Below, piece by piece: positions 12,243-25,401 of a stretch of DNA of 64,000 nucleotides. Made by a program: the position numbers and the translations under genes. The first letter of the stretch is position 1. Each line of letters begins with the position of its first letter. The stretch spans positions 4,159,464 through 4,223,463 of the forward strand of contig CM049320.1 of assembly GCA_026874595.1 (NCBI GenBank). Reading direction: 5' to 3'. This DNA comes from Sipunculus nudus. Taxonomy: Eukaryota; Annelida; Sipuncula; Golfingiida; Sipunculidae. The notes under the pieces were generated by a model. It saw only the letters and a program-made list of their open reading frames with translations. It was not told where the DNA came from and ran no database searches.

Positions 12243-12460
12243 CAGAAGCGGATCCAGGCGGAATTCCAGGGGATCCGGACCCCCATTTTCATCAATAACA
12301 ACTTTTTTAAGGGCTTCAGAAAATTTTTTTCCGCCTGGACCTCCCCCCCCCCCCCCGCCCCTTTTCAGACCTGAGGACTTTTTTTAGGGTTTTCATTTTT
12401 CGTCCTTGGTTGGACCCCCCCCCCCTGCCTTTTTTTTCCTAAATCCTGGATCCGCCCCTG
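12243..12460. mobile_element. 218-bp hAT-like MITE
   Basis: The 16-bp termini CAGAAGCGGATCCAGG and CCTGGATCCGCCCCTG are inverted repeats with two mismatches. Flanks ACACCCAA and TCCCCCAA agree at six of eight positions, consistent with an aged 8-bp hAT target duplication. The interior is C-rich/T-rich, with a C run near 12342-12358. No protein is encoded. Confidence 0.7.
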
Positions 12461-12741
12461 TCCCCCAACCCCGATAAAAAGCCCGGTTACCGGGTTTTTC
12501 ATCTCGTGTGATCATAAAATTGTATGAATTTGTCCTACTTGGACATATATAAAGTTGAATGAACATTAAGTCAACTATATCCTCGAAAACTGCACGAACA
12601 AGTGTGAATATTTGCATAAAGATCTGTCTGTTCTCATTCATTTAAGAATTTGTAACCAAAAAAAAAATTGACCCCTGGTCCACATGGCATTTGAATTTCT
12701 ATATACCTATATAACTTTTTTGAGAGGACTTCCATGATCGA

Positions 12742-12995
12742 ACTGCAAGAGAGCAGTTCAAATAATCTTGACTTGATTTTCTCACCACGTGATATGTATG
12801 GCACGTATCACTTAAGTCTTAAGGACATTTTTGGTTTATCTTTGTAAGAGTCTCTTCTAAGTACGTACAGATTATGTTCATGTAAAAGTTCATTAGTACT
12901 TCAGATCCGATGTCATGAGGTATATCAATTTGTTTGACATTGTCTTTTCTGTGTATTTGATGGAATTTCTGGCTTACTCTCTGTGAACACTATTC
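12742..12995 (+). repeat. Dispersed repeat, copy 1 of 2
   Basis: This stretch is similar to 47802-48117 in the same orientation: GCAAGAGAGCAGTT, TTGACTTGATTTTCT, TGATATGTATGGC, ACAGATTATGTTC, ATATCAATTTGTTTGACAT and TTTCTGGCTTACTCT occur in the same order. The right copy carries about 50 extra bases. The family is unknown. Confidence 0.7.
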
Positions 12996-13129
12996 ATACC
13001 ACTATGATGAAAGTATGCTCCAATGTTAAAAATAAAAAACCACCTAACCTAAAGTGACTGGATGCATATGTTGCATAGTTGAAAGTCACTAGTTGGAAAA
13101 CACCCTTTGCAAAACTCTGGTTCGTCAGA

Positions 13130-13780
13130 CAGCTACCCCAAGTGGGCCCAATGTGTGGTTATCATGGGCTAGCCCAGAGGGCAAGGCATGGCAAGCCACA
13201 TGGGATCCCATGAAAAGTGCACCCATTGCCCTCGTGGGATCCTACGTGGGTTGCACATCAGCTGACATATGGGCTCGTCTCATACTGACATGCGCTTCCC
13301 TTCTTACACGTATGTCCCACATGGGCCCCTCTTGGAACCATGATGCAATGGCCTCTTCTACTGATACATTCTCACACATAAGCCCCATATGGGCACCTCC
13401 GGTACTGACAAGCACACACAATCTCACCCGGGGGCTCCACATGGCCCCTCATCTGCTGATACACTGACACATGGGCCCCACAGGTACGGACAAGCACAAA
13501 CTCTCACACGTGGGCTCCACATTGGCTCGTTTCATACTGACATGGCTTCCTTTCTTACGCGTGGGTCCCACATGGGCTCCTCTTAGATTTATTAAGCAGT
13601 GTCAATCTGACACGTTGGTTCCACATGGGCCCCTCTTCTGCTGATACACTCTCACAAGTGGGCCCAACATCGGCCCCTCTGGTTCTTACAAGCACACCCT
13701 TTTTCACTTGAACTATACATGGGCACCTCTTCTATTGATACTCACTGACACTTTGGCCCATTGTGGGCTCCTCCTTTTCC
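13130..13780. repeat. Degenerate ~60-bp minisatellite (CACATGGGCCCCTC)
   Basis: Units contain CACATGGGCCCCTCTTCTGCTGATACACTCTCACA in part, with variable spacing; CCCACATGGGC, TACTGACA and TCACACGTGGGCTCC recur many times. The frames 13093-13467 and 13389-13586 (plus) are translations of it. Confidence 0.75.
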
Positions 13781-13892
13781 TCTGTGACCCTTCATTATGG
13801 ACTGTTCGATGGAGTGGATATGTACGTATATTAGGGGCAATATTTAATTTTGGATGTATATATTATAAACTTTGTATTATGTGTTTTACATT

Positions 13893-14100
13893 TTTAGCTC
13901 AGCTGACTAAAAGTCAAACTGAGCTATATCGATGGTCCTTTGTCCGTCGGATGTCCGTCGGCTCGTCCGTTAAACTAGCACGTTTTGAAACCGTTGGACC
14001 GATGTCCCAAAATCTCCTACCATACTGAAAATTGGGTCAATAGGACTTCGTTCCTACGAGGTATTATGAAAAAAAAATCTATTTTCCATTAAACAACCAT
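13893..14100 (+). mobile_element. Start of an AGCTCAGCTGA-family element (fragment)
   Basis: TTTTTAGCTCAGCTGACTAAAAGTC, then a short inverted arm AACTGAGCTATATCGATGG, then TTTGTCCGTCGG. The same start is found at 60570 (plus) and at 39396 and 49873 (minus). No matching right end was found nearby. Confidence 0.55.
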
Positions 14101-16190
14101 TGTTACACTTCAAGACTGCCTAATATCAATACCTTTAATCTGTTATTGATCATGTTTGATATACATATTTCTTTATGAAACATACAAAAAATTCGGTCAC
14201 TATTGTGTAATTCCTTAAAGTTATGGGTCCAAACATGCACTTTGTAAAAAATCAAGATATAGTTACTCACTTTCCATGAAAATTGTTGGAACTGGAGACT
14301 TTTTTTCGGGGTTGTAACTTTATTTATAGGGTTATCGGACTTAAAAATATGAGCCTGTAGTTTCTTGTGTCTGGTTTTAAACTGGTCTTATAATGACCAC
14401 ATTATGAAATGTATTTTTATAACAACAGAACATGCATGGTATCACCAATAAACATGGCAGGTTTATTCATTATTATGTCTAGTTTTTCTTCCCCTCTTTT
14501 CTGTCTCTTGAGTTGTCCAGCCACATCTTTATTCTGTTTTGCTGTCTGTTTAAGTTTTCGTCTCAGGATTTACAAGAACAGCACCTGAAAAACACATAAG
14601 AAGGAACATCCGATTGTAGTTTTGTTAAGCATTCATGCGCTTACTGTAAATCATATTATAAATTGAAGTCAAGGTTGTTGAAGAGACAAGGGATACGCCA
14701 CCTTTTTTTCAATATAAGGACTGTCTTTTCTGTGTGTGCATTGTAGCAGGTCGATATGTTTCCTTGTATTCTCAATTTCAAAGCATATTAATTACATTTA
14801 GATTATTTAAAGTTAAAGATACCTTTAAAATTGTGTCTTCATTCTGGGATAAATTCATTACAGATTATCAATGCTTGTTAATTTATATAAATAAAAAAGA
14901 CTTCTGAGTTTTGCAGGATATTTAATTTTACAATGATGTTTACTTTTCTGCAAAAACGGTGTCCCATATAAATTCTCGCTTAATGCGATTTGTAGCCGAT
15001 TTTTAAATACGATAATCTGGTTTTATCTTAGAAAGCCATATGTATACAAACAGATGTATTAACAAATTAAAACACATTTGTGATATGATCCACCCAATAG
15101 ACGCTTGAGAGCACCAACATGTAAAACCAGTTGCAATAGAAACTTTTATTGCTCAGGTTAATACTTAGTGCAATACTAATAACTATAACATGTGACGTTT
15201 AAATCTTAAAATATCTAGTTATATATTATTTTATACTATGATAAGTATCTGGTTTTGTCCCTCTAACTTTTTTATGTGGTCAAGCTAATAACAGTGAATC
15301 CATTACATGTATCATATTTATATATCGGTTGAATAAAATATTTTACTTTAAGGATTTAAAGAATATTAGGGGGGAACTAGGACCATCCTTATAGGTTAAA
15401 TGAACATCTAAATGCACAAAGCTACGATAAAAATCTTTTTTCAGGTGACTGGCAGAAGTTTTGAAGTGGAGAATGCAACTTTCTTGGAGGGAGTCACCAC
15501 CTCTTCCGTGGTGCCACCTGGTGTTTTTGAAGGGCGATTGTTTCCACACCAATTGCGACCCAAGGCAATGTCATGCGACATGACCTAAGTCATTATCCTC
15601 CTGAGGGCGTCCTTAAGATCCACCATTCCTATAGTACCGAGCTCTCGGCTCTGGAATGAAAAAAATGGTAACACTATGTTTTTATTTTCCAGGAAAAATT
15701 GTACAGTTAAAATTTGAGAACAGGCATTGCCCCAGAATAAACATGGAAACCATAGGTAGCGAGTGTTTAGTTGAATGAAAGTAATAATGCCTTGCTTCAA
15801 CTGTTTTATTTTTTTATTTAGCGATAAAGTTCATCCGGCTCGGATAATGAATGAGCTTTGAAGAGGAGGCAGGGCACCCTCCCGTCTGATCAAGTAATCT
15901 GCAGTTTGTATAAAATAAGCCTATGTTACACCACCTATGTATTTATTAAAGTGTAATAATATTACATTAATTTCTTATATTATTTTTATAATATTTTCAG
16001 AGCCTTTATTTAAGGCGTAAGCAGTTTCCATACAAAACACGTATCCATTGTTTATATATAGCATTTTAACGGTAAATGTCTTAATTATTATGCAAACAAT
16101 GCAATAAATAATATTTATTTAGCGAGCTCACGGTGAATATATATGAATAAAATTGTTCGTTTGTTTATATAATAATAAAATGGAATGTTC
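14101..16190. other. AT-rich non-coding DNA
   Basis: No exon was recognised. A CCACCTCTTCCGTGGTGCCACC motif near 15510 resembles the internal motif of the 6-kb repeats. Confidence 0.35.
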
Positions 16191-16206
16191 ACTATGAAAC
16201 GGATGG

Positions 16207-16502
16207 TATATAAAATAGAACCATAACGAATGTTCTCCACATAAAATTGATTTGTCTGACTGAAGAAGTTTTTGCTATCGAGCAGCTACAGGTTGCTGTG
16301 GTCAAGACCTCAGCCCTTAACCATGTTCTCCTACAGGCATCCACAGCCGCAAAGGCAGAAGCAACCCACATTCCCTCTACCGATCCCAGCAGCGGAGACC
16401 CAGCCATGCCTATCGAGGGCCGAACCCGATCTTGTGAACGACAGTGTTTCGAGACAGATCGCCTTTATATACTTGCATTTTCGGCCATTTAGACCTTATT
16501 AA
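16207..16502 (+). other. GC-richer island with TATA box and two overlapping open frames
   Basis: A TATATAAA box lies at 16207-16214. The following 270 bases are clearly richer in G and C than their surroundings and stay open in two plus frames (stops near 16490 and 16502). One frame, closing at 16490-16492, begins LTEEVFAIEQLQVAVV and contains ASTAAKAEATHIPSTDP; the other has an ATG at 16323. I recognise no family, there is no clear donor or acceptor, and the minus strand is open too. It could be a short gene, a non-coding exon or a decayed insertion. Confidence 0.2.
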
Positions 16503-16639
16503 CAAGTGTTTTCGTTATCAGCAAAATTGATTTGTAAAAAGTTATAGAATGATTTTGCTGAATTTTATAAATTTACATGGCCCTTGTCTTTATTTTAGCT
16601 GGAAATCACACGTAATCTGGTAACGTGCTTGATCGCTCC

Positions 16640-16690
16640 TAAAAAAGGGGGACCCATGGGTCACGTCGCTCAGCTAAATTTTGGAAAATT
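16640..16690 (-). mobile_element. Isolated end of the GACCCATGGGTC / GCTCAGCT family
   Basis: GGGGGACCCATGGGTCACG followed by TCGCTCAGCTAAATTTT is the same terminus as at 48627 (GGGACCCATGGGTC...GCTCAGCTGAA). The rest of the element was not recognised to the right. Confidence 0.45.
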
Positions 16691-18689
16691 GTAGCAAATG
16701 CAAAATATGCACAATAAATATAATTTCTGTTAGTTATTCATATAAATACATTAGCATTTGATAAGCTTAGAGGAAATGGCCCTGCTAAAATGAAACCCTG
16801 TTAATAATAGAATAATGGGCCAAAGTATATTAAAAAAACATTAATTTATCAGCTGAAATAAAATGCTTTAAATAATTCAAATGAGCATAAACATGCACAA
16901 TTTTATAAGCATATTAAAACAAGCCAATTAGGTATAAATCACATTTGCACTGTGTAATAAACAAAACTTCTGGCCTGAAACCATTTAATGACGCATTAAG
17001 GAAAAATGGGCCTTAGTGTTATATAAAAGGATACATTTTATAAACAAAAATATGTGTGGATGTAATTAAGTTTTCAATAGTTAAATATATGGCCATATGA
17101 GCTTAAAATTAACACCACGAAAGTTTGCCCGATATTCCTGATTAAGTAAGTGTAACAGTGTTATTCACATCAAGACTTAACTTTAAGAGATATGAATGAA
17201 ACACTACACAAGTATTTATATATTATTAAATCTTAACATGCCAATGAGCTCTGACATTAGATCCTTATATTTTATTACATTTGTTAGGATTCAAAACCTG
17301 ATTTTTTTTGTTTAAAAAATTGTCAAAATTGTTCAAGTTTCTACAAAAATCAATCTAACATTGAAATTATAAGATTAACCTTGTTTATTAGCCCTGTGTA
17401 TTGAAAGGGGGGGGGGGGGGTCTCTGTGGTTACTGCTGGTTCCTGAATAAAATGAAAAATTATAAGATTCATCTTGTTTATTGTACAGGTCTGTCAACAG
17501 AATTGGGTGCAGGGAGAGGAAAGGGGGAGAGGGGTATATAGGGAGACAGAAAGACACTCTCTGGTAGTTACAGCAGACAGCCTAAACCAGCTGACAGAGG
17601 GAGCTCGCCAGATGTGAAGCGATTACATAACAGCCTGGGGAGCTGAGGTCTAGCTCTAGCACACTGCATACCATTGGCTTGATGTAAACAACATTTAAAA
17701 TGGCTGTCAAATTGGCTGACGAAACTTTCAATTGAGAATTTATGGCAGTCATACCCAATGTCATTTTAATTGGAAGTTGGGTCATTTAAGACAGCCAGAG
17801 ACTGAAGGATTAAGTTGCCAGTGGACATGTCACACTCCATGGCCCAGGGAAAATTCTTAGTGACCGAGGTCCTATTAAGTTAAAAGTGTGGAACAAAAGA
17901 CTGGTATTTTGACATTGTCGAGACTCATGTCAGTTGGTACACGTGAGAAAAGTTGTTCCATCGCACTGCGTCACTGACTAACAAAAAGTTTTAGGCTTCT
18001 TCTGTTAAATACCACTATATTCAAACCAGGATAGAATAGAATATCTGTTCAGTGCCATTATTAAGACGCTGCAGGTGTAACAGCAAGTTCAATGTGGCCA
18101 TGATAACAACTCCTTTGTAACAAGTATATATGTACTCACAACATGTCTAAACCATAGTTTTTACCTAAATGAGTAGTTTGACGACATTATAAGAACTAAC
18201 CTTGATACAGGTACAAGCTCAGCTCCGAAGTACGAAGTTTGTCACACTTAATATAGCCATGAAATTCAGTCATATTTGACGAGCTCGAAAAAACACGTCT
18301 GCAGAGCTCAGGGACCTGTCCGCATTTTGACTTAACGCCTTCGAATGTTAATTCTAATACAAATGCGTTCGGAACTTTGTAAGATATAATGAATATTAAA
18401 ATAAAATATACTTTACTATATTCGAAATTTGTGGTTTACAAACGCTAATGTATAGTATGATTTGCAATTATGTCAGCATTTCGTAATGAATTGCCAATTA
18501 TGGATTAGTATTTCTTTGGCCTGTTTGGTAAAACCTGAATATCATCAGACAGATTACCCAGCCTGAAGATTCCCATTTTGGATGACTGTGTTTTATAACA
18601 GAAAAAGTTCAGACACAGGAAATGTCACCTTTCCCATCAACACTCCAGCTGAGTGCATCATTCACATCCATTATAATAAGGGAATAGTT
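16691..18689. other. AT-rich non-coding DNA
   Basis: No gene was recognised. A run of about 14 G lies at 17406-17420. Confidence 0.35.
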
Positions 18690-18696
18690 TTACTTG

Positions 18697-19012
18697 TTAA
18701 ACTTGATCAAAAGATATGATATCATCAATAGCATCGATTAAATAATCTTTGACAGATAATGGTTTGGTGGACCTAGATACCAAACCTATAATTAATGGAT
18801 CCTTGACACCATTAATCTGTATCATTCTAAAAATTGGCCAAAACTGATGATTAGAACATTTGAAAAGAGGTTCGCCATCGATATTCATCTGAATATACAA
18901 ATTGTCCATTTGATCATACACTTCAGGCTGTGCCAACACTTGCTTAGTAAACCAGATGCTAGACCAAAATGATGATAAAGTCCACCTGATATGGTTTTAA
19001 CATTAAAGCTAG
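18697..19012 (-). pseudogene. Transposon-derived protein fragment
   Basis: The minus strand encodes a segment whose key blocks are SIWFTKQVL, then YIQMNIDGEPLFKCS, then HQFWPIF and PLIIGLVSRSTKPLSVKDYL. In my recollection the pattern N(I/V)DGxPLFKSSxxxFWPI followed by PFIIGLxxGxxKP is typical of a protein found with DNA transposons in many animals; the superfamily is not certain. The open frame can be extended upstream of 18939 without an ATG, and both ends decay, so this is a relic. No transposase catalytic region was seen. Confidence 0.45.
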
Positions 19013-19815
19013 TTTAGGTTTTCAACAGCGAACGGGGATCTGTCGGGAGTAGTGATTTGCCTTCAGAGTCTTTATTAAAGAGGACGAAGCTGACAGTGTT
19101 GTGTTATCATCAACGGCCCGGTCAGTTTACCTCGTGGCTAAAGGGATAACAGCTTCATTTTGTACAACAGTAATATAAAGAGCATCTTCATTTACACCTC
19201 TATTATCACCTGTGCCCGACTCCGAAGGGCTGGCTTTGAATTCGGGAATGATAAAATGATTTTAGAAAGTTGTTCCTGCTGTATTATCTTATTTAGGAGA
19301 AACAGAACTACTGATGGATGTATCGTTAAATATTAAAGGAGAAACCAGAATTTCAGCTTAACTAATATCTGACGGTGGTTGAGAGTAATATTTACAATTT
19401 CATTGTTAAATTTTCGTCGCAAACTCCACCTTGAACAGCCTTCATATTTTCGTTAAAGGGGCATAACTGTTTATAGGTAAATATATAAAAGTTATACAAG
19501 TTTTATTTTATTCCAGCAAGCTGGATACAGATTTCCAGAAAAGTACTGGTGGAAAATTTAATCTTAGGCGTAGAGGGATAACATGTATAAGATAAGATTT
19601 ATCTATCTCTCGGTAGTAATTGAAGATAATCCTAGATGAACATGGAAAAGCGGTATTGATCGATAGAATAAATTCCTAGATGAACACTGAAAAGCGTTAT
19701 TAATCAATAGAATATCTGGCTCTCCATACAAAAAATTAGAAAAAATGAAAATTACAAATTTTAAAAATTTCGGGACAGAATGCTGACTATTAAAAAACTT
19801 TAAAGTTAACAGCAA
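19013..19815. other. No feature recognised
   Basis: AT-rich DNA. A near repeat CCTAGATGAACA(T/C)(G/T)GAAAAGCG occurs at about 19630 and 19675. Confidence 0.35.
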
Positions 19816-19859
19816 TATATATATATATATAAGGTAGAGTTACCCTCCGTTGTAAAGTG

Positions 19860-19888
19860 CTCTATGGCCTACAAACCAGGCCATAGAG
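19860..19888. repeat. Perfect 10-bp hairpin
   Basis: CTCTATGGCC, nine-base loop, GGCCATAGAG. It stands alone in non-coding DNA next to a short (AT)n tract. Confidence 0.6.
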
Positions 19889-20271
19889 TACATTCATAAT
19901 ATATGTGTATTTTCTATCATATGTGTTTACTTCTGAAATGTTCACTGTTTACTATGCTAATGGGCATCCTGGTAAAATATCTTTGTATTAAATATAAACA
20001 TTAAAACAACAACAAACCTCTTTGCCCTGTTATGTTCCAGTATCGCACGTGTACCCCGACCAATCTTTTGTGCCCCCGAGGACAATATGATCAGTGTCAG
20101 TCTTTTTGCATGCTCTCCCTGATACGCACAAAGCATTATCTCGTAATTTCATAAAGTCTCGGCTTTTCAAACCACGCCGATAGCTTCATTCTAACAACAT
20201 TCACCTGATGATCGGGTGGCATCCCGTGAAACAAACTGTAGTGAATTTACAACGTTGTTTTTCTTCAGTGT

Positions 20272-20305
<34 letters not shown>

Positions 20306-20306
20306 C
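20272..20306. repeat. (TA)n(TG)n microsatellite
   Basis: About six TA followed by ten TG dinucleotides. Confidence 0.9.
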
Positions 20307-20709
20307 AGGCCTATATTAAAAAATCAGAAGAATAATACGATTACTACCAGTAATATCAATTATAGCCATACTGAATCCTAAACCAGTAAAATAAAGAACC
20401 TTTGCTACTTACATACGCAGGCACAGGTGCTGTAATTTCGATCATCATATGATCGTATATATACAAACCAACTCTTCTTACTTCCAGCACAGGCGCTTGA
20501 ATTGCTGTTAGTGTAGCAAAAGCCAAATATTTCACCTTATATCAAGTTCATTCAGGATTCCTTGACTTAGGATCGTTCAAATAAACTGTCCCAGTGGCTT
20601 CTGTGTTGGACAAGAGCTGTGCCAGTAAACAAAACAACCGCGACGGTGACCAGGTGAAGCGTAGTTACCGCTTGAATGTGTTGAAGGTTTCAGGTCAGGT
20701 AAGCACTAA

Positions 20710-21001
20710 GCCGCGTGTCCACTTGTACGTAAGCGGTGTGTGTGCGGTGCGGATACGTATACGGATATTTTGTGTGTGTATGTGTCCATTAGATACGATT
20801 GTCAGTGCGTTTTTAGGTCTTTCACCTCTAAATAATGGCTTTCGCATGCGTTTCCGTACCCCCAGCTACATGGTCCGGTTGGCAAAAAACGTATCCGTAT
20901 CCGCACCGCACAACCGACCCGCATAAATGGACCCAGTCCTTTTTACCCATAAGCGCGATTTTTACGCATCCGCACCCGTATCGCATAAGTGGACACGCAG
21001 C
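20710..21001. mobile_element. 292-bp MITE with GCGTGTCCACTT termini
   Basis: The left end GCCGCGTGTCCACTTGTACG pairs with the right end CGCATAAGTGGACACGCAGC (17 of 20 bases). Inside, CGGTGCGGATACG on the left and CGTATCCGTATCCGCACCG on the right extend the symmetry. No clear target duplication was found, so the superfamily is open. The frame at 20594-20926 overlaps it and is accidental. Confidence 0.7.
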
Positions 21002-21424
21002 ATAATAGGGTAGAATTCGTCCAGAACAGAGACTGGGCCCTGATGTGATTGGCTGGTGCAGAGTGTGACGTTACAGGCAAAATTTAGGAATGACTCTAAT
21101 CTAGGAATTCATGTTGTTTTTATTCTTCCCTGAAAAATTGGGGCTGACAGTGTCGGAAAAAGTAAGCTTTTGATGAGATCGAGAATTTTTGGTCATAGGG
21201 GATTTCTCTTTGTATGAAAACTGCCAAGTTGACAGTGCTCTTAAAGGTGCCAATAGTTTTTGAACAAATGATTTAATCACACAACCTCATGCTTTTTTTT
21301 GTTTATAAATAAATAGAAAAAATGTTTTCCATCCAGGAATTAGGTACATTTTATGTAAAATCTATATTAACATATTTTTTTCGTAGTCAATCATATTATG
21401 TCATAATATAATGAAATTTGGATG

Positions 21425-23097
21425 CCATAGAGCAACCAGACACAGCTCGAGCCACCAGCTGTGATCACTGATACTCGTCAGTATCATAGAGCAACCAGAC
21501 ACAGCTCGAGCCACCAGCTGTGATCACTGTTGCTCGTCAGTACCATAGAGCAACCAGACACAGCTCGAGCCACCAGCTGTGATCACTGATACTCGTCAGT
21601 ACCATAGAGCAACCAGACACAGCTCGAGCCACCAGCTGTGATCACTGATACTCGTCAGTGTCATAGAGCAACCAGACACAGCTCGAGCCACCATCTGTGA
21701 TCACTGATGCTCGTCAGTACCATAGAGCAACCAGACACAGCTCGAGCCACCAGCTGTGATCACTGATACTCGTCAGTATCATAGAGCAACCAGACACAGC
21801 TCGAGCCACCAGCTGTGATCACTGATACTCGTCAGTACCATAGAGCAACCAGACACAGCTCGAGCCACCAGCTGTGATCACTGATACTCGTAAATATCAT
21901 AGAGCAACCAGACACAGCTCGAGCCACCAGCTGTGATCACTGATACTCGTCAGTATCATAGAGCAACCAGACACAGCTTGAGCCACCAGCTGTGATCACT
22001 GATACTCGTCAGTACCATAGAGCACCCAGACACAGCTCGAGCCACCAGCTGTGATCACTGATACTCGTCAGTACCATAGAGCCACCAGACACAGCTCGAG
22101 CCACCAGCTGTGATCACTGATACTCGTCAGTACCATAGAGCCACCAGACACAGCTCGAGCCACCAGCTGTGATCACTGATACTCGTCAGTACCATAGAGC
22201 AACCAGACACAGCTCGAGCCACCAGCTGTGATCACTGATACTCGTCAGTACCATAGAGCAACCAGACACAGCTCGAGCCACCAGCTGTGATCACTGATAC
22301 TCGTCAGTACCATAGAGCAACCAGACACAGCTCGAGCCACCAGCTGTGATCACTGATACTCGTCAGTACCATAGAGCAATCAGACACAGCTCGAGCCACC
22401 AGCTGTGATCACTGATACTCGTCAGTACCATAGAGCAACCAGACACAGCTCGAGCCACCAGCTGTGATCACTGATACTCGTCAGTACCATAGAGCAACCA
22501 GACACAGCTCGAGCCACCAGCTGTGATCACTGATACTCGTCAGTACCATAGAGCAACCAGACACAGCTCGAGCCATCAGCTGTGATCACTGTTACTCGTC
22601 AGTACCATAGAGCAACCAGACACAGCTCGAGCCACCGGCTGTGATCACTGATACTCGTCAGTATCATAGAGCAACCAGACACAGCTCGAGCCACCAGCTG
22701 TGATCACTGATACTCGTCAGTACCATAGAGCAACCAGACACAGCTCGAGCCACCAGCTGTGATCACTGATACTCGTCAGTACCATAGAGCAACCAGACAC
22801 AACTCGAGCCACCAGCTGTGATCAATGATACTCGTCAGTACCATAGAGCAACCAGACACAGCTCGAGCCACCAGCTGTGATCACTGATACTCGTCAGTAC
22901 CATAGAGCAACCAGACACAGCTCGAGCCACCAGCTGTGATCACTGATACTCGTCAGTACCATAGAGCCACCAGACACAGCTCGAGCCATCAGCTGTGATC
23001 ACTGTTACTCGTCAGTATCATAGAGCCACCAGACACAGCTCGAGCCATCAGCTGTGATCACTGATACTCGTCAGTATCATAGAGCAACCACAGCTCG
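21425..23097. repeat. 59-bp satellite, about 28 copies
   Basis: The unit runs CATAGAGCAACCAGACACAG, CTCGAGCCACCAGCTGTGAT, CACTGATACTCGTCAGTAC. Copies are nearly identical; recurrent variants include GCCACC for GCAACC, TATC for TACC, and TGTTACTC for TGATACTC. Each unit holds three perfect palindromes (CTCGAG, CAGCTG, GTGATCAC). There are no spacers and no coding potential; 59 is not a multiple of three, so stops appear in all frames. Confidence 0.98.
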
Positions 23098-24355
23098 GTT
23101 CAGTATACATTTGGTTGCTTGTACCTGAATATCTGGATAGTTTTAATTACCTCACCCTAATAATACCCGCCTTGGTCCTGACTTTTCTCCTGACTTTTAA
23201 TTGCACTTGCAATTTTGGTGTATGGTAGGTCCTCATGCGGATTCTAGATTTTTAACTAAAGTATTGAAAATGATACCGTTTTTACGAATTTTAAGGAGAC
23301 ATTTGTGAAATGAAACCTTCCCCGATCCGGCAAAACTTGGAAGATTACTTAAAAAAATAAATAACTCTTTATTTAAAAATAGATGGTTATTTTAATTCAA
23401 TAAAACATTTTATTTATTTTTATCAAGACTAAAATGATTTTGAAAAAACTTTATAATTTACGTTTTAAGCATATATTGAAATATAAAATTCAATGCCAAT
23501 GCAAAGCTATACTAAACTACACTCTTGGCAAAATGGAAAGCTTGGGTTTATATGTAAGGAATTGTTTTAAATCAACGACATGTTTGCAAAATATACATGA
23601 TGGACTTTAATGTTTACATGGATGTGATGCATGTCATGATCATTCACATACACTCTGATAAAATAAATACCGTTTTCGCCTCGATCGAACCTCTAAACAC
23701 GAATCCATACCAATTAAAAACTTTACCAACTTTAGCTTTGGGGTACTTTTCGTCTCGATATTTTTAACAATAATGGCTCTTATTAATTTCTTATCACGAC
23801 TTATCAGGTGTATCTATAACCGTTATCTTTGATGTGTAAAGGTACTTAGTTTACACTTGGTATATTTTAGAAATTTTCAATTAAGTTAAAATTTCCGACG
23901 CAATATTTCAACAACTGTTGTTCTTGTCAACCTGTAATTAAAATTTTGTAAAAGTAATATGTTTAGATAAAGATGAGTATAAAAGTGCTTTCTCCTAGGA
24001 TAATTGAAGAAAACTTATGAAAAAGGTGCTTAAATTCAAGGCTAAATCTAAATATATATATATATATATATATACTTATATTTGCGCTTTTTATTTCAGA
24101 TGTAAATTTCTGCATGGTTCTGGTGGACTGCTGCTATTTTCTTTACACAATAATCACGTCATATTGACACAAAAGTCTATCGACACAAACTATAAGAATC
24201 CAGGGAGGGCAGTACTGATGTTAGGTGTAGTGTAAAATCATTAACTCGCTATTTTAGGTGACATTTAGGTGGTTTCAGACCTTTTAAGATATATTTTTAT
24301 TAATTGAATTCAGTAGTGAAAATTCATAATACATGCCTATAAAAACGCCCATGTA

Positions 24356-24358
<3 letters not shown>
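23098..24358. other. AT-rich non-coding DNA
   Basis: No gene was recognised. A short (TA)n run lies at about 24051-24074. Confidence 0.4.

Positions 24359-24434
<76 letters not shown>
24359..24434. repeat. (AT)n microsatellite
   Basis: About 37 AT dinucleotides. The run ends at the left edge of the solo LTR and an (AT) run continues on its right edge (25133-25146). Confidence 0.97.
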
Positions 24435-24439
<5 letters not shown>

Positions 24440-25132
24440 CATGGACGTCACCCGGACATCGGAAGATGGCGTATGGATCCACCCCGCTATCAGTGACTAC
24501 TGACGCGCTTTGAGAAACATAAACACTATTCTGGGACCATTCAGTACTGGTTTTGCAGTTCTGACGGCGCTGTCGTTTCTCTCAAGCAAAACCACAAACT
24601 TCTGCGGTTTCCACCCATTGTTGAAAGCCTATAAAACGAACTCGCCTGCAGTACGAGGCGGGACTATCGATTTTGCTACGCCACGTTGCTGTTTTCCCCG
24701 GGGACCGTGACCGTGGGCTCTTGGTCCCCAAGCCCACGGAATGCCATGAACCACGCTATAAACTTTAGTATGTAGGAAGTGGAGAGACTTTATATTTTCT
24801 GGTGCCACATGGATTAATACAGGACTTCAGTTTTGTGTGTGCCCGAACTATGTGTTGATGATGGACTTCAGTTTCTCGTATACCGGATTCAGTTAAGTAT
24901 TTCGTTGCAGTTCGTTATTTAGAGACTCAGTTTTTCTTCAGAGACTTTGTTATAAATTACGTTATGTATTGACTATTATATTATTTGTGTACGAATGTAA
25001 ATATTGTAATATATAAATATAGCACTGTTTTTGCACCCATATTTTGGTTACGTATTCATTTGAAGAGAACGTGTCTGAGCATATGTGTTACGGTTCGGCC
25101 TGAGTTGTTTGGTGTAAAAAGGGACCGTAACA
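24435..25132 (+). mobile_element. Solo LTR (698 bp) inserted in an (AT)n tract
   Basis: The segment starts TGTTGC and ends GTAACA, the imperfect short inverted TG...CA ends expected of LTRs. It contains a TATA box (TATAAAA at 24630-24636) with GC-rich sequence around it. Its composition contrasts sharply with the AT tract on both sides, which fixes the borders; the target duplication (ATAT) cannot be told apart from the microsatellite. No primer binding site, polypurine tract or internal genes follow, so the element has recombined to a single LTR. A Gypsy/Ty3 origin is likely but not proven. Confidence 0.72.
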
Positions 25133-25401
25133 ATATATATATATATAAGTGGATCCGCCACTACACCCCTTGAAGTTTCAAACAACGATGTAAACATATA
25201 TGGTGGTCTTCGATCCTGGTCTTTTAGAATGACAGGCTGTTTAATAGCTACTTGTGGGCCCAGAATGTAACTTTTTCTTTTTGTCATTTCTAGTTACTAA
25301 AATATTTATGATGCCTGAACAATAAGTTCGAGAAAATCTGTGATAAACAGCGATGTAAACAAAATATTGCTCGAATTCCGTCAATTCTCATTCACTAGTT
25401 G

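Noticed and set aside
21425-23097. CRISPR-like array
   Set aside because: The repeats are contiguous with no spacers, and the DNA is eukaryotic.
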